Positions 34,970-46,138 of a DNA stretch of 64,000 nt are shown in pieces. The position numbers and the translations under genes are program-made. Within the stretch, counting starts at the first letter, position 1. Each line of letters begins with the position of its first letter. The DNA is taken from contig DHEH01000001.1 in assembly GCA_002399785.1 (NCBI GenBank), positions 1 to 64,000 on the forward strand, in the 5' to 3' direction. The DNA is from Caryophanales bacterium UBA4855 (GTDB lineage: Bacteria > Bacillota_I > Bacilli_A > RFN20 > CAG-826). Under the pieces are notes generated by a model. It searched no databases. It was not told the DNA's origin and was given only the letters and a program-made list of their open reading frames with translations.

Positions 34970-35974
34970 ATGAGAAATATTGTTTTAACGAACGATTGGA
35001 CATCGTTCTGGAAAGCCATTGGAGATTGGTTTGGAAAAATATGGAATAACCTATATTATTTTTGGATTAATCCAAGTGTAAACCCTGATGCAACTGGTAA
35101 CGAATCTCCATATTTAGCGACGTTTTTATTCGCTTTTGGAATTTTAGTAATTGGTATATTTTTAATTAAATTATTCAATATGATTTTACGCAAAATCCTT
35201 AAGCTTGGGAAACGTAAATTTGTCAAAGATAGAACTATTAAGAATTTTATCGCTAACACAATAAAAGTTCTTCTTTATGTTTTACTTTTCTTTTTGTTCT
35301 TGTCAATTCTTGGAGTTAATCTCAGCGGAGTTGCTTCTATATTTAGTAGCGCAATTTTAGCTGTCGGACTTTGCTTACAAGATGTGATTGGTAATTTTGC
35401 TAGTGGAATTGTAATTTTAACCAGTAAACCATTTCAAGTTGACGATTATGTTTCTTTTCCAGACGCAAAAGTTGAAGGAACTGTCGTTGATGTTAAATTT
35501 TTGTCGATTATTTTAAAGACTGTTGATGGACAAAAAATTGTTATTCCAAACCAAAATGTAACTAAAAATTCAATAATTAATTATTCTTCTTACCCAGTGA
35601 GAAGATTAGTTGTTAATTGTGGTGTTCAATATGGTGAAGATGTAAGCAAAGTAAAAAGAGTGCTTTTAGCGATTGCAAAAAAAGATAAGAGAACCTTAAA
35701 AGATCCAGAACCATATGTTGTTTTAACAAGTTTTGCTGATAGTAGTGTAATTATTTCTTTAAGAATGTATGTTCCTAATGATTTGTATTGGGATATGCTT
35801 TTCCAAATTAACGAAATAATTTATAAAGAATTTAATGCTAACAATATATCTTTTGCTTTCAATCATCTCGATATTTGCGATGTTACCGGCAAAAAGATAG
35901 ATTTAAATACAGTTGTTGTTCCTAAAAAATATGAAGGACATATATCTCACGATGGTGAAAGCGATGGTGATTAA
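34970..35974 (+). CDS. Small-conductance mechanosensitive channel, MscS family
   Basis: A 334-residue membrane channel. It has an amphipathic start, then transmembrane segments at about residues 46-68, 92-112 and 116-140. The pore-lining third helix and following loop read SAILAVGLCLQDVIGNFASGIVILTSKPFQVDDYVSF; the G-A pattern and QDVIGNFASG are family hallmarks. The beta domain has KVEGTVVDVKFLSIILKTVDG and the junction IVIPNQNVTKNSIINYS. It opens on membrane tension to release solutes. It lies 2 bases before the atpI-like gene, so it is the first gene of the ATP synthase transcription unit. Confidence 0.92.
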   Translation: MRNIVLTNDWTSFWKAIGDWFGKIWNNLYYFWINPSVNPDATGNESPYLATFLFAFGILVIGIFLIKLFNMILRKILKLGKRKFVKDRTIKNFIANTIKVLLYVLLFFLFLSILGVNLSGVASIFSSAILAVGLCLQDVIGNFASGIVILTSKPFQVDDYVSFPDAKVEGTVVDVKFLSIILKTVDGQKIVIPNQNVTKNSIINYSSYPVRRLVVNCGVQYGEDVSKVKRVLLAIAKKDKRTLKDPEPYVVLTSFADSSVIISLRMYVPNDLYWDMLFQINEIIYKEFNANNISFAFNHLDICDVTGKKIDLNTVVVPKKYEGHISHDGESDGD

Positions 35975-35976
35975 GT

Positions 35977-36384
35977 ATGAAATTTTTAAGAACTGAAAAA
36001 TCGACTATTATTCGGTATTCAATAACTTGTTTAGTTTTGGTTGGTTTAAGTTGTATTGGATTAATTTATGGATGCTGGGAAGTTGCAGCGTGTGTTGCAT
36101 TAAGTTCGCTTTTTTCTTTAGGTCATCTTTGCATCTGTTTATTTTATAAAGCTAAACCTCATGAATCGCAAAAGAATAGTTTTGCTGTTTTGTCTCTTAC
36201 TTTATTTAGATTATTTTTTATAATTTTAGCTATTATTATTCCTGCGTTAATAATTTACTTTGTACCAAATAGTGCAAGTGCGATTGTCGCATTAGAAAAG
36301 AAAAGATTTATATTTATTCTTTTTACTGGATTGCCTATTTTTACTAGTTTAATTTATTTTTATTTATGGTCGACTAAACAATGA
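35977..36384 (+). CDS. AtpI-like membrane protein of the ATP synthase operon
   Basis: A 135-residue protein with four hydrophobic helices (about residues 13-31, 33-55, 65-92 and 107-130). It lacks a strong sequence signature but has the size, topology and position (directly before subunit a) of AtpI, the assembly or Mg2+-related accessory protein. Its TGA overlaps the next ATG (ATGA), so translation is coupled. Confidence 0.65.
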   Translation: MKFLRTEKSTIIRYSITCLVLVGLSCIGLIYGCWEVAACVALSSLFSLGHLCICLFYKAKPHESQKNSFAVLSLTLFRLFFIILAIIIPALIIYFVPNSASAIVALEKKRFIFILFTGLPIFTSLIYFYLWSTKQ

Positions 36385-37193
36385 AATTTTTAAACATCGC
36401 CGATCAAGGCGGAAAGATGATAAGTTTTGATTTTGAAGAAATATTTCAACCAGCGATTATTAGTGCTTTTTATGTTGTAATTCTTTTAATAATTTTAAGC
36501 TTAGTAGTTTTTATTTGTTCAAAAAAATATATTAAAAATCCACTAAGGACGCCAAGAGGCATATTTAATCTTGCTGTTATTTTAGTTACGAAAATTGAAA
36601 ATCTTGTCGTTGAAGTTATGGGTGAAAGAAATCGAAATTTCACAAAATATATGTTGCCATTGATGTGTTATGTTTTTGTAAGTTTTATTTGGGGATTAAC
36701 CGGAATGACAAGTCCAATGTCTTATTTTGGTGTCCCATTATCTTTAGCATTAGTAACTTTTGTCATGATTCACATTACGGCTATCAAAACCAATCATTGG
36801 AAGTATTTTAAACGTTATATTGATCCTCTTCCAGTTTTCTTACCAATAAATTTAATTACGATGTGGGCGCCATTATTGTCGTTATCACTACGTATGTTTG
36901 GCAATGCAATTGCTGGTTATTGTTTAATGGGAATCGTTTATTATGGTTGTGAAAACTTATCTAATTTAATTATTATGGGCGTTGAATACGCTTCTTCAGT
37001 TGGTGGTGCAACTGGTCCAGAGAGCATTTTAGTTGCTCCGTTAATTGCTCCAATCTTGCACGCTTATTTTGATCTATTTTCAGGGTTTATCCAAACCTTT
37101 GTCTTCTCTTTGCTTACGATGATTAATATTTATCAAGAGCAAATTACGGATGACGAACCTGAAACTAGAGTTAAAGAAATTCAATATCAATAA
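36381..37193 (+). CDS. atpB: ATP synthase F0 subunit a
   Basis: A 270-residue multi-helix subunit forming the ion half-channels against the c ring. The essential arginine is in LSLSLRMFGNAIAGY; late helices contain APLIAPILHAYFDLFSGFIQTFVFSLLTM, with the usual Q/H-rich last helix. The start at 36381 overlaps the atpI-like stop; an ATG at 36417 is possible and would remove 12 residues. Confidence 0.92.
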   Translation: MKFLNIADQGGKMISFDFEEIFQPAIISAFYVVILLIILSLVVFICSKKYIKNPLRTPRGIFNLAVILVTKIENLVVEVMGERNRNFTKYMLPLMCYVFVSFIWGLTGMTSPMSYFGVPLSLALVTFVMIHITAIKTNHWKYFKRYIDPLPVFLPINLITMWAPLLSLSLRMFGNAIAGYCLMGIVYYGCENLSNLIIMGVEYASSVGGATGPESILVAPLIAPILHAYFDLFSGFIQTFVFSLLTMINIYQEQITDDEPETRVKEIQYQ

Positions 37194-37206
37194 GGAGGAT
37201 TAAAAT

Positions 37207-37491
37207 ATGCAATTATTGATGAATTTGGCAAATATGATTAACATACTTGTCGAAAGTGGAGCTGGTAATAATACTGGATTTACTTATATCGGAATAGGAC
37301 TTGGTTCAATCGCTTTCGGTCTTGTCGGACTTGGCGAAGGTTTAGTCGGCTATAAAACCATTGAAACTATGGGTAGAAATCCTGAAATGTACGGTAAATT
37401 AAGAACCGGTATGATTATTGCTGATGCTTTGACCGAAACAACAGGTATCTACATGCTTTTAATGTGTATTTTAATGTTGTTCGTTGCTTAA
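37207..37491 (+). CDS. atpE: ATP synthase F0 subunit c, Na+-type site
   Basis: A 94-residue hairpin of two membrane helices, the ion-carrying rotor. The loop is GRNPEMYGKLR. The ion site in helix 2 is ADALTETTGIY with E77, T78 and Y82; helix 1 has E44 in GLGEGLVGYK, 33 residues before E77. In Na+-coupled c subunits the equivalents are Gln32/Glu65/Ser66/Tyr70, and a variant with Glu at position 32 is known from Fusobacterium. The sequence therefore points to Na+ coupling with two carboxylates. It starts with a longer N-terminal extension (about 12 residues) than usual. AAGGAGG is the ribosome site. Confidence 0.94.
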   Translation: MQLLMNLANMINILVESGAGNNTGFTYIGIGLGSIAFGLVGLGEGLVGYKTIETMGRNPEMYGKLRTGMIIADALTETTGIYMLLMCILMLFVA

Positions 37492-37529
37492 TTTTTAGAT
37501 TTATTTATTTTATTAAAGGAGAGGATGTT

Positions 37530-38135
37530 ATGAAAAAAACAAAAAGATTTTTTCTAAGTTTAATTGTTTTTTCTAGTGCACTTTTCCTTACCGGTTGTGA
37601 AGGAACTCCAATTGAATCAGATGATATTATCAATAAATTATTTCCTAATGTTTGGGCAACTTTAGCTCAACTTATTTCATTCGCTATTTTAGTTGTGCTT
37701 ATGATTTTTTTAGTTTATAAACCAGTTAAAAAATATTTATCAAACAGAAGAGAAATGCTTGATAACGAAGTAAAAACAACTATTAACGAAAAGAAAAAAG
37801 CTGAAGAAAATCGTGCAATTAGCGAAAAAAATATAGCCACTAGTAAGAAAACTGCTAGTGACATTATTGATAAAGCTAAACATGATGCTAAAAAAGAAGG
37901 TGCTTTAATTATTGATGATGCTAATCGTGAAGCTGAAGCACGCGTTGAAAAAGCTGATTTACAAATTGCTCAAGCTAAAAAAGATGCTCAAAAAGGTATT
38001 AAAGATCAAATTATACATGTTGCAATTGATGCCAGTAAACATCTTTTAAAACGTGAAGTTAATTCTGAAGATAATCAGAAAATCATCGATGATTTTGTTC
38101 AATCTTTAGATTCAAAGGATGATGGAGAAAAATAG
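37530..38135 (+). CDS. atpF: ATP synthase F0 subunit b, lipoprotein type
   Basis: A 201-residue stator subunit. It begins with a basic region and a hydrophobic lipoprotein signal ending LFLTGCEG (a lipobox), then a second hydrophobic helix (ATLAQLISFAILVVLMIFLVY) and a long charged coiled coil (KKAEENRAISEK..., EAEARVEKADLQIAQAKKDAQ). A lipid-anchored b subunit is a known trait of mycoplasmas. ATG 37530 with AAAGGAGAGG upstream is clearly preferred to upstream codons. Confidence 0.9.
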   Translation: MKKTKRFFLSLIVFSSALFLTGCEGTPIESDDIINKLFPNVWATLAQLISFAILVVLMIFLVYKPVKKYLSNRREMLDNEVKTTINEKKKAEENRAISEKNIATSKKTASDIIDKAKHDAKKEGALIIDDANREAEARVEKADLQIAQAKKDAQKGIKDQIIHVAIDASKHLLKREVNSEDNQKIIDDFVQSLDSKDDGEK

Positions 38136-38137
38136 AC

Positions 38138-38674
38138 ATGGAAGATAATAGTCTCTACAATCGTTATGCTCTTGCTTTTCTTGAAGTAGCAAAAAAAGAA
38201 AAGAAAGTAGAAGAGTACCGTAAGGAAATTATTGAGCTCAAAGACTTTTTTAAGAATGAGCCTGATTTTGTGCGTGTCTTAAAACTTACAGATATTCCAA
38301 AAGAAAAACGTTACGGAATTATTGAGAAAGTTTTTAAGAATTTTAGTGAAGATAGCAGAAACTATTTAAAGATTATGATTAAAAATAATCGTGCCTATTT
38401 TATTTATAAAATTTTAAAAGAAACTTTGTTTCGTTTTGATGATTATCTCGAAATTGAAGAAGGAACTTTATTTTCGAGTTTTGAGATGAATAGTCAACAA
38501 ATCGAAACAATTAAAAAAGCTGTTGAAAAAAATGTTAATAGAAGAGTTGAACTTAAACTTGTAATCGATCCAAATTTAATTGGTGGATTCGTAGTAAGTC
38601 TTAAAAATGATATTTTTGATGCTTCGATGCTTACAAAAATAAATGGATTAAAAGCAAGTTTAATTAAGGATTAA
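38138..38674 (+). CDS. atpH: ATP synthase F1 subunit delta
   Basis: A 178-residue subunit linking F1 to the b stator. It has the N-terminal NRYALAFLEVAKKEKKVEEY motif and the C-terminal LKLVIDPNLIGGFVVSLKNDIFDASM, the family's IG G..I..GD..D.S segment. It lies 2 bases after atpF and before atpA. Confidence 0.93.
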   Translation: MEDNSLYNRYALAFLEVAKKEKKVEEYRKEIIELKDFFKNEPDFVRVLKLTDIPKEKRYGIIEKVFKNFSEDSRNYLKIMIKNNRAYFIYKILKETLFRFDDYLEIEEGTLFSSFEMNSQQIETIKKAVEKNVNRRVELKLVIDPNLIGGFVVSLKNDIFDASMLTKINGLKASLIKD

Positions 38675-38686
38675 TGGAGGTTAAAT

Positions 38687-40198
38687 ATGAACATCAAAAC
38701 AAGTGAAATTAGTTCTTTGATTGCTAAAGAAATTGAAGAATTTAAAGGCGAAGTCCAATATGCTAACGATGTTGGTACAGTTGTTACTGTTGGCGATGGA
38801 ATCGCTTTAATTTATGGTCTTGATAAAGCAATGTTGGGTGAATTGTTGCTATTTCCAAACGATGTTTATGGCATGGTTATGAATCTTGAGGAAGATTCAG
38901 TTGGTGTCGTTATTTTAGGAAATGATATAAAAATTAAAGAAGGCGATAAAGTTAAAAGAACCGGAAAAGTTGTCGAAGTTCCAGTTGGTGAAGCGCTTTT
39001 AGGGCGTGTAGTTAATGCAATTGGAATGCCAATCGATGGAAAAGGCGAAATTAAGACAACTGAAACTTCGCCAATCGAAAAGATTGCTCCTGGAATTATG
39101 GCTCGTCAATCAGTTAATACTCCATTAGAAACCGGAATTAAATGTATAGATTCGGTTATTCCAATTGGTAGAGGCCAAAGAGAATTAATTATTGGTGACC
39201 GACAAACTGGAAAGACCGCTATTGCAATTGATACAATTATCAATCAAAAAGGTAAAGGCGTTTATTGTATTTATGTAGCCATCGGTCAAAAGAATAGTAG
39301 TGTTGCTAAGATTGTTGAAAAATTAAAATCATTTGATTGTTTAGATTACACTATCGTTGTAAACGCTAGTGCCAGCGAACCTTCTCCAATGCTTTATGTT
39401 GCTCCATTTAGTGGTGTTACAATGGCAGAAGAATTTTGTAAAAAAGGTAAAGATGTCTTGGTTGTTTTTGATGACTTAAGTAAACATGCTGTTGCCTATA
39501 GAACTCTTTCTTTGCTATTAAAAAGATCTCCTGGTAGAGAAGCTTATCCAGGCGATATTTTCTATCTTCACTCTAGATTGTTAGAAAGATGTGTTAAATT
39601 AAATAAAGAACATGGTGGCGGAAGTATTACAGGTTTACCAATTATTGAAACTCAAGCTGGCGATATCAGTGCTTATATTCCAACTAATGTTATTTCTATT
39701 ACTGATGGACAAATCTTTTTATCAACTGATTTATTTAATGCTGGACATCGTCCTGCAATTGATACTGAACATTCAGTTTCACGTGTTGGTAGTGCTGCGC
39801 AATTTAAGGCTGTCAAAAAGATGAGCAGTAGTTTAAAAATGCAACTTGCCAATTATAGAGAGCTTCAAGCTTTTAATCAATTTGGTAGTGATCTTGATGA
39901 AAATACTAAAAAAATCCTTCATCATGGTGATATTTTGATGCAAATAATTACACAACCTCAATATCAACCTGTTCAAATGGATAGAGAAGTAATTGAATTA
40001 TTCTGTGCAAAATATGGCTTTTTAGATCAATTTGAAGCTAAAGATGTTAAAAAATTCTTAGATGAATTTTATGATTATTTAACTAAATTTCATAAAGATG
40101 TTTTGTCAAAAATTAACCAAACACATGATTTAGTTAAAATGGACCGCGATAAATTAAGAGAAATTATGACTACTTTCTTAAAGGAAAGAGAGGCATAA
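38687..40198 (+). CDS. atpA: ATP synthase F1 subunit alpha
   Basis: A 503-residue non-catalytic nucleotide-binding subunit. P-loop [27 protein letters not shown] as Walker B region, and [18 protein letters not shown] near the alpha signature. The length is normal. TGGAGG precedes the ATG. Confidence 0.97.
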   Translation: MNIKTSEISSLIAKEIEEFKGEVQYANDVGTVVTVGDGIALIYGLDKAMLGELLLFPNDVYGMVMNLEEDSVGVVILGNDIKIKEGDKVKRTGKVVEVPVGEALLGRVVNAIGMPIDGKGEIKTTETSPIEKIAPGIMARQSVNTPLETGIKCIDSVIPIGRGQRELIIGDRQTGKTAIAIDTIINQKGKGVYCIYVAIGQKNSSVAKIVEKLKSFDCLDYTIVVNASASEPSPMLYVAPFSGVTMAEEFCKKGKDVLVVFDDLSKHAVAYRTLSLLLKRSPGREAYPGDIFYLHSRLLERCVKLNKEHGGGSITGLPIIETQAGDISAYIPTNVISITDGQIFLSTDLFNAGHRPAIDTEHSVSRVGSAAQFKAVKKMSSSLKMQLANYRELQAFNQFGSDLDENTKKILHHGDILMQIITQPQYQPVQMDREVIELFCAKYGFLDQFEAKDVKKFLDEFYDYLTKFHKDVLSKINQTHDLVKMDRDKLREIMTTFLKEREA

Positions 40199-40199
40199 A

Positions 40200-41057
40200 A
40201 TGTCCCAAGGTCTAAATAAAGTTAAAAATAGAATCGGAGCAATCAATTCCACAAGAAAAGTTACTAGCGCAATGAAGTTAGTTAGTAATGTTAAAACTCG
40301 TCGCTATTCTCGTGAACTTGAAATGCAAACTGCTTACATTAATTCGATGGAGCAGATTTTAAACGATTGTGTTTTTATCAATCATCATAATGGGGATGAA
40401 AAGATTGAATCTATCTATTTGCAAGTTAACGATAAAGCCAGTAAGATTCTTTACGTTATTTATTCATCAACATTAGGTCTTTGCGGTGGTTTCAACAATG
40501 AATTGTTTAGATTTTTTAAAAATATTTATAAACAAGACGATGAATTAGTTTTAATTGGGGAAAAATCTCTTCATGAATTTCGTGGATCCGGAATTAAAAT
40601 CTACACTGATTTTATTAAATTAAATGGTGCTGTAAATAAAGATAATATTAATGCTTTATCAAGGTTTTTAGTCAATAAATACCAAAGTGGTAAATATAAA
40701 TCAGTTCATTTTATTTATCATGATTTTGTAAATACTATGCTTTCTGTGCCAAAAGACCTGCAAATACTGCCTATTTCATTAAAAGAAAATAATGAATATG
40801 CATATGATCCGGTGTTTTGTCCTGATAAAGAAACGGTCATTAAAGAAGTTGTTTCTAATTACGTAAAATCAATCTTATATCAAAAAATGTATGCTTCACT
40901 TGTTAGTGAAAATAGCGCTAGAAGAAACGCGATGGATAATGCAGATCAAAATGCTAAAGATATGATTGATAAATTACAACTTGAATACAATAAAGCTAGA
41001 CAAGCAGCAATTACTCAAGAATTGACTGAAGTTGTAGCTGGTAGCAAGGATAAATAG
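40200..41057 (+). CDS. atpG: ATP synthase F1 subunit gamma
   Basis: A 285-residue central rotor shaft. It has the conserved N-terminal helix KNRIGAINSTRKVTSAMKLVS, the middle SSTLGLCGGFNNELF, and the C-terminal helix SENSARRNAMDNADQNAKDMI. It starts one base after the atpA stop. Confidence 0.96.
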   Translation: MSQGLNKVKNRIGAINSTRKVTSAMKLVSNVKTRRYSRELEMQTAYINSMEQILNDCVFINHHNGDEKIESIYLQVNDKASKILYVIYSSTLGLCGGFNNELFRFFKNIYKQDDELVLIGEKSLHEFRGSGIKIYTDFIKLNGAVNKDNINALSRFLVNKYQSGKYKSVHFIYHDFVNTMLSVPKDLQILPISLKENNEYAYDPVFCPDKETVIKEVVSNYVKSILYQKMYASLVSENSARRNAMDNADQNAKDMIDKLQLEYNKARQAAITQELTEVVAGSKDK

Positions 41058-41065
41058 AGAGGTGA

Positions 41066-42905
<1,840 letters not shown>

Positions 42906-42908
<3 letters not shown>

Positions 42909-42935
42909 AATAATGGGGATTTGCAGGTTATTTTA
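42906..42935 (+). terminator. AT-stem hairpin carrying the GGGGATTTGCAGG motif after atpC
   Basis: TAAAATAA (42906-42913, starting in the atpC stop) pairs with TTATTTTA (42928-42935) around a loop holding GGGGATTTGCAGG. The same 13-base motif forms the inverted repeats after tex at 18264-18416. The stem is AT-only, so it is a weak terminator; it may be a conserved regulatory or mobile motif. Confidence 0.35.
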
Positions 42936-42978
42936 AAATAATTTATTATATTATTTCGATATTTTTTATTCTATTAAA

Positions 42979-42984
42979 TATAAT
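42979..42984 (+). promoter_or_regulatory. -10 box, predicted leaderless
   Basis: TATAAT ends 6 bases before ATG 42991. The gap AATGCC has no ribosome site. Confidence 0.58.
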
Positions 42985-42990
42985 AATGCC

Positions 42991-43503
42991 ATGGAAAATA
43001 AAGATATCGAAACTGTAATTATTTATGATATAAATTATCAATTATTATCTAATCTTGAGAATTTTCGAATTCTTTTGGTGGATGTTAATAAACCATATGC
43101 TCAATGCAAAGGGTGTTTTGGTTATTGGGTTAAGTGTCCAAGTCATTGTGTTTTTAAAGATAAAATAAAAGATATTGGGAAAACAGTATGTAATTCTAAA
43201 AAAATAATAGTGATTTCAAATTGTGTTTATGGTGGATTATCGAAAAAGGTAAAAAGAGTTTGGGATTGTTGTATTCCTGGTGTTTTACCGTTTTTCACAT
43301 TCAGAAATAAAGAGATGCATCATGCTTTAAGATGTAAGACAAATCCTGAGTTAATATTTGTTTTTTATGGAGCTAAAAGTGAAAAAGAGAGGGGATTGGC
43401 AAAGGATATTGCTTTTGCTAATGCTACAAATTTTTTTAATTCTCAATGTAAAGTTTTCTTTTATGAAAATGCACCAACTATTGAGGAGTGTTTTAAATTA
43501 TGA
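42991..43503 (+). CDS. NADPH-dependent FMN reductase-like flavodoxin-fold protein
   Basis: A 170-residue protein related to iron-sulfur flavoproteins and FMN reductases. The hallmark is CKGCFGYWVKCPSHCVFKD (CxxCxxC-like, equivalent to CxGCFxCW...P..C...D), followed by KIIVISNCVYGGLSKKVKRVWD, the S-P-x-Y-G-G-like flavin loop region. The usual N-terminal GSPR stretch is replaced by VIIYDINYQLL. It overlaps the next gene by 4 bases (ATGA). It probably carries out flavin-dependent electron transfer; the substrate is unknown. Confidence 0.7.
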   Translation: MENKDIETVIIYDINYQLLSNLENFRILLVDVNKPYAQCKGCFGYWVKCPSHCVFKDKIKDIGKTVCNSKKIIVISNCVYGGLSKKVKRVWDCCIPGVLPFFTFRNKEMHHALRCKTNPELIFVFYGAKSEKERGLAKDIAFANATNFFNSQCKVFFYENAPTIEECFKL

Positions 43504-44264
43504 AAATTGTTAAACTTTTTGCTAGTCCAAAAAAACATAAAAAACTTACAAATTCTGGCTATGTTACTAATTTAACTAGCATTCCATTATTAGGAAAAAA
43601 GACAAAATCATTTTCTATAGTTTTTAAATCAGAATTTCTTTTAGCTTTAGAAGAATGTAAAAATGCTGATGTGATTATTTTTTCAACTCCAGTTTATGTT
43701 GATTCTTTGCCATCTCACCTAATTGAATTTTTAGAACTTGCTAGTAAAGAAATAGCGGATTAAAAGTGGCATGCTAAAATTTATGTTGTGTCGACATGTG
43801 GATTTTTTGAAGGTAAACAATGTAATTTAGCTTTAGAACAAATCAAACTTTGGTCAGAATGCAATAATTTAAAATATTGTGGCGGCTTAGGTGTTGGTGG
43901 TAGTGAGATGCTTGGGATAATTAGATTTACCAATTTACTTTTACCTATTTTAATTGTTTTAATTCAATTAATAGTTGGAATAATTCAAATTTATGGTTTT
44001 TCAATGGCGGTTTCTTCTCTTTTTATTGTTACAAATTTTATTAACCTCTTTGTAAGTGTTGGTTTATTTTTGTTATTTAGTATGGGTTTATTTATTAAAT
44101 CTATCAATTTTGGATTTATAATTAGAAAGCAAAAAATTGTAAAGAATAGATTTACAACGGTATGGTTTTGTGGAAAATATTTGTTTATATTTTTCGCTTC
44201 TTTATTTTGGATAATACGTGCTTTATTTCATACAGTTTTAATCTCAAAAATGTTTAAAAAATGA
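43500..44264 (+). pseudogene. Flavodoxin-like NAD(P)H oxidoreductase with in-frame TAA and C-terminal membrane part
   Basis: One frame of 254 codons runs from ATG 43500 to 44264 and is interrupted only by TAA at 43761-43763. Before the stop: MKIVKLFASPKKHKKLTNSG (FMN phosphate loop region) and DVIIFSTPVYVDSLPSHLIEFLE (flavodoxin flavin loop). After it: IYVVSTCGFFEGKQCNLALEQ and GGLGVGGSEM, which complete the same fold, then two hydrophobic helices. The two halves clearly belong together. A GTG at 43788 could start a second polypeptide, but the flavin site would be split. It is probably a recent nonsense mutation. Confidence 0.7.
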
Positions 44265-44398
44265 AATTTTAATGTAGAGTTTTTATAAAAAATTATTGTT
44301 AATAAATATTGATATTGTTATAACATTAAAATTCATGAAATATCTTTAAAAAGTAATCACAATAGATTAAACTTAAATAAGTAAAAGAGGTCTAAAAA

Positions 44399-45598
44399 AT
44401 GCCAAATTTTGTCTTCATATCGCCACATTTTCCAGATACTTACTGGAAATTTTGTATTAGCTTGAGAAATCATGGTTTTATTGTGCTTGGTATTGGTGAT
44501 GCTCCATATAACGAGATTGGTGATGCTTGCAAGTTTTCGTTAAACGAGTATTTCTGTTGTGCCAAGATGGAAGATTACGAAAATGAAAAGATGGCAGTCA
44601 AATATTATATCGATAAATACGGACCTATTACTTTTCTTGAGTCTAATAACGAATATTGGTTAACAAAAGATGCGCAGTTAAGAACGGAGTTTCATATTAC
44701 TTCAGGAGTGGATATTGAAGGTGTGAAATTATTTAGATCTAAAATTAGACAAAAAGAAATTTTTGAGAAGAACGGAATAAAATGTGCTCGATTTACCGCT
44801 GATAATTCAAGAGATGGTATTTTCGCGTTTGCTAAAAAAGTGGGTTTTCCAATTTTTGCTAAACCTGATGATGGTGTTGGCGCTCAAGGTACTATGAAGA
44901 TTAAAAACGAAGAAGATGTCAATAATTTTATTTCGGTTAGAGATCAAAATAAAAAATACATCATTGAAGAATTTGTCGAAGGAGACATAATTTCTTTTGA
45001 TGGAGTAGCTAATAGTCATAGTGATGTTATCTTCTGCACAGAAGATGTTTTCACTGTCAACAATGCTGATATTGTTAATAACGATTTAGATGATATGTAT
45101 TATTGTAATCCTTATATGGATCATGAATTTTATGAATTGGGTTGTAAAGTTGTAAAAGCAGCTAGAATTCAACAAAGATTTTTCCATATCGAATTTTTCG
45201 TTTTAACAAAAGATCATCCATATTTAGGTAAAAAAGGAACAAGAATTCCACTCGAAATTAATTGTCGACCAGCTGGTGGTTATACTCCAGATGTCATCAA
45301 TTTTGCTAATTCATTATCTTGTTATGATATTTATGCAGATTGTTTAGCCTTTGATGAAAATAGACAAAATATGAATCAAGAAAAATTTTATTGTGTTGCT
45401 TGTTCTCGACGTTTCAAATCTAAATATGTCCATGAGTTTAGTGAAGTTTTAGACAAATTTAAATATGCAATTTGCATGTATGGTGACTATCCTGAGGTTC
45501 TCCGTGATGACATGGGGGATTGTTATGCGATTGCAAAATTTAAAACGATGGATGAATTATATGAATTTGATAGATTTGTCCGCGAAAAAATTAAGTAA
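44399..45598 (+). CDS. ATP-grasp family ligase (carbamoyl-phosphate synthase-like)
   Basis: A 399-residue ATP-grasp enzyme. It has an N-terminal nucleotide-like fold (MPNFVFISPHFPDTYWKF), then the ATP-grasp core: FAKKVGFPIFAKPDDGVGAQGTMKI (ATP lysine and glycine loop), YIIEEFVEGDIISFDGVA, FHIEFFVLTKDHP and IPLEINCRPAGGYTPDVINF (Mg2+-binding E-x-N-x-R). These enzymes join a carboxylate to an amine or thiol via an acyl-phosphate. No partner shows the substrate. AAAGAGG is the ribosome site. It lies 9 bases before ppa. Confidence 0.83.
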   Translation: MPNFVFISPHFPDTYWKFCISLRNHGFIVLGIGDAPYNEIGDACKFSLNEYFCCAKMEDYENEKMAVKYYIDKYGPITFLESNNEYWLTKDAQLRTEFHITSGVDIEGVKLFRSKIRQKEIFEKNGIKCARFTADNSRDGIFAFAKKVGFPIFAKPDDGVGAQGTMKIKNEEDVNNFISVRDQNKKYIIEEFVEGDIISFDGVANSHSDVIFCTEDVFTVNNADIVNNDLDDMYYCNPYMDHEFYELGCKVVKAARIQQRFFHIEFFVLTKDHPYLGKKGTRIPLEINCRPAGGYTPDVINFANSLSCYDIYADCLAFDENRQNMNQEKFYCVACSRRFKSKYVHEFSEVLDKFKYAICMYGDYPEVLRDDMGDCYAIAKFKTMDELYEFDRFVREKIK

Positions 45599-45607
45599 GG
45601 AGTTATT

Positions 45608-46138
45608 ATGAAAGATAATAAAATGTACGATTTATTCAAAGATGCAAAAATTACTGATGAATCGTTTTTAGTCGTTATTGAAATTAGTAAAGGTAGCAAG
45701 AATAAGTACGAATATGATAGATCAACTGGTTTATTACACCTCGATCGTATTTTGTATACTTCAACGCATTATCCACAAAATTATGGTTTTATTCCATTAA
45801 CTTGGGCTGATGATGGCGATCCACTTGATGTATTAGTTTTATGTAGTGAACAAATTTTACCTTTATCTACAGTTCAATGTAGACCAATCGGTATTATAAA
45901 GATGATTGATGGCGGTAAAAAAGATTATAAAGTTATTGCGGTTCCTGAAAACGACCCATTCTATAATGATTTTACAGATGTTTCCCAAATCCCTATGCAT
46001 ATGATTGAAGAAATTAAGCATTTCTTTAAAGTTTATAAGTCGCTTGAAGGAAAAGAGACAACAATAAAAGATCTTTATGGAAAAGAAGAAGCGAAAGAAG
46101 TAATTAGGTCTTGTATCGCCTGTTTTAATAAAGACTAG
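45608..46138 (+). CDS. ppa: Inorganic pyrophosphatase, family I
   Basis: A 176-residue protein. Signature residues: KGSKNKYEYDRSTG, HYPQNYGFIPLTWADDGDPLDVLVL (the D-G-D-P-L-D metal motif), and KMIDGGKKDYKVIAVPENDP. It hydrolyses pyrophosphate and may pull the reaction of the ATP-grasp gene upstream. Its TAG stop overlaps the stop of the opposing gene in a CTAG palindrome. Confidence 0.93.
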   Translation: MKDNKMYDLFKDAKITDESFLVVIEISKGSKNKYEYDRSTGLLHLDRILYTSTHYPQNYGFIPLTWADDGDPLDVLVLCSEQILPLSTVQCRPIGIIKMIDGGKKDYKVIAVPENDPFYNDFTDVSQIPMHMIEEIKHFFKVYKSLEGKETTIKDLYGKEEAKEVIRSCIACFNKD

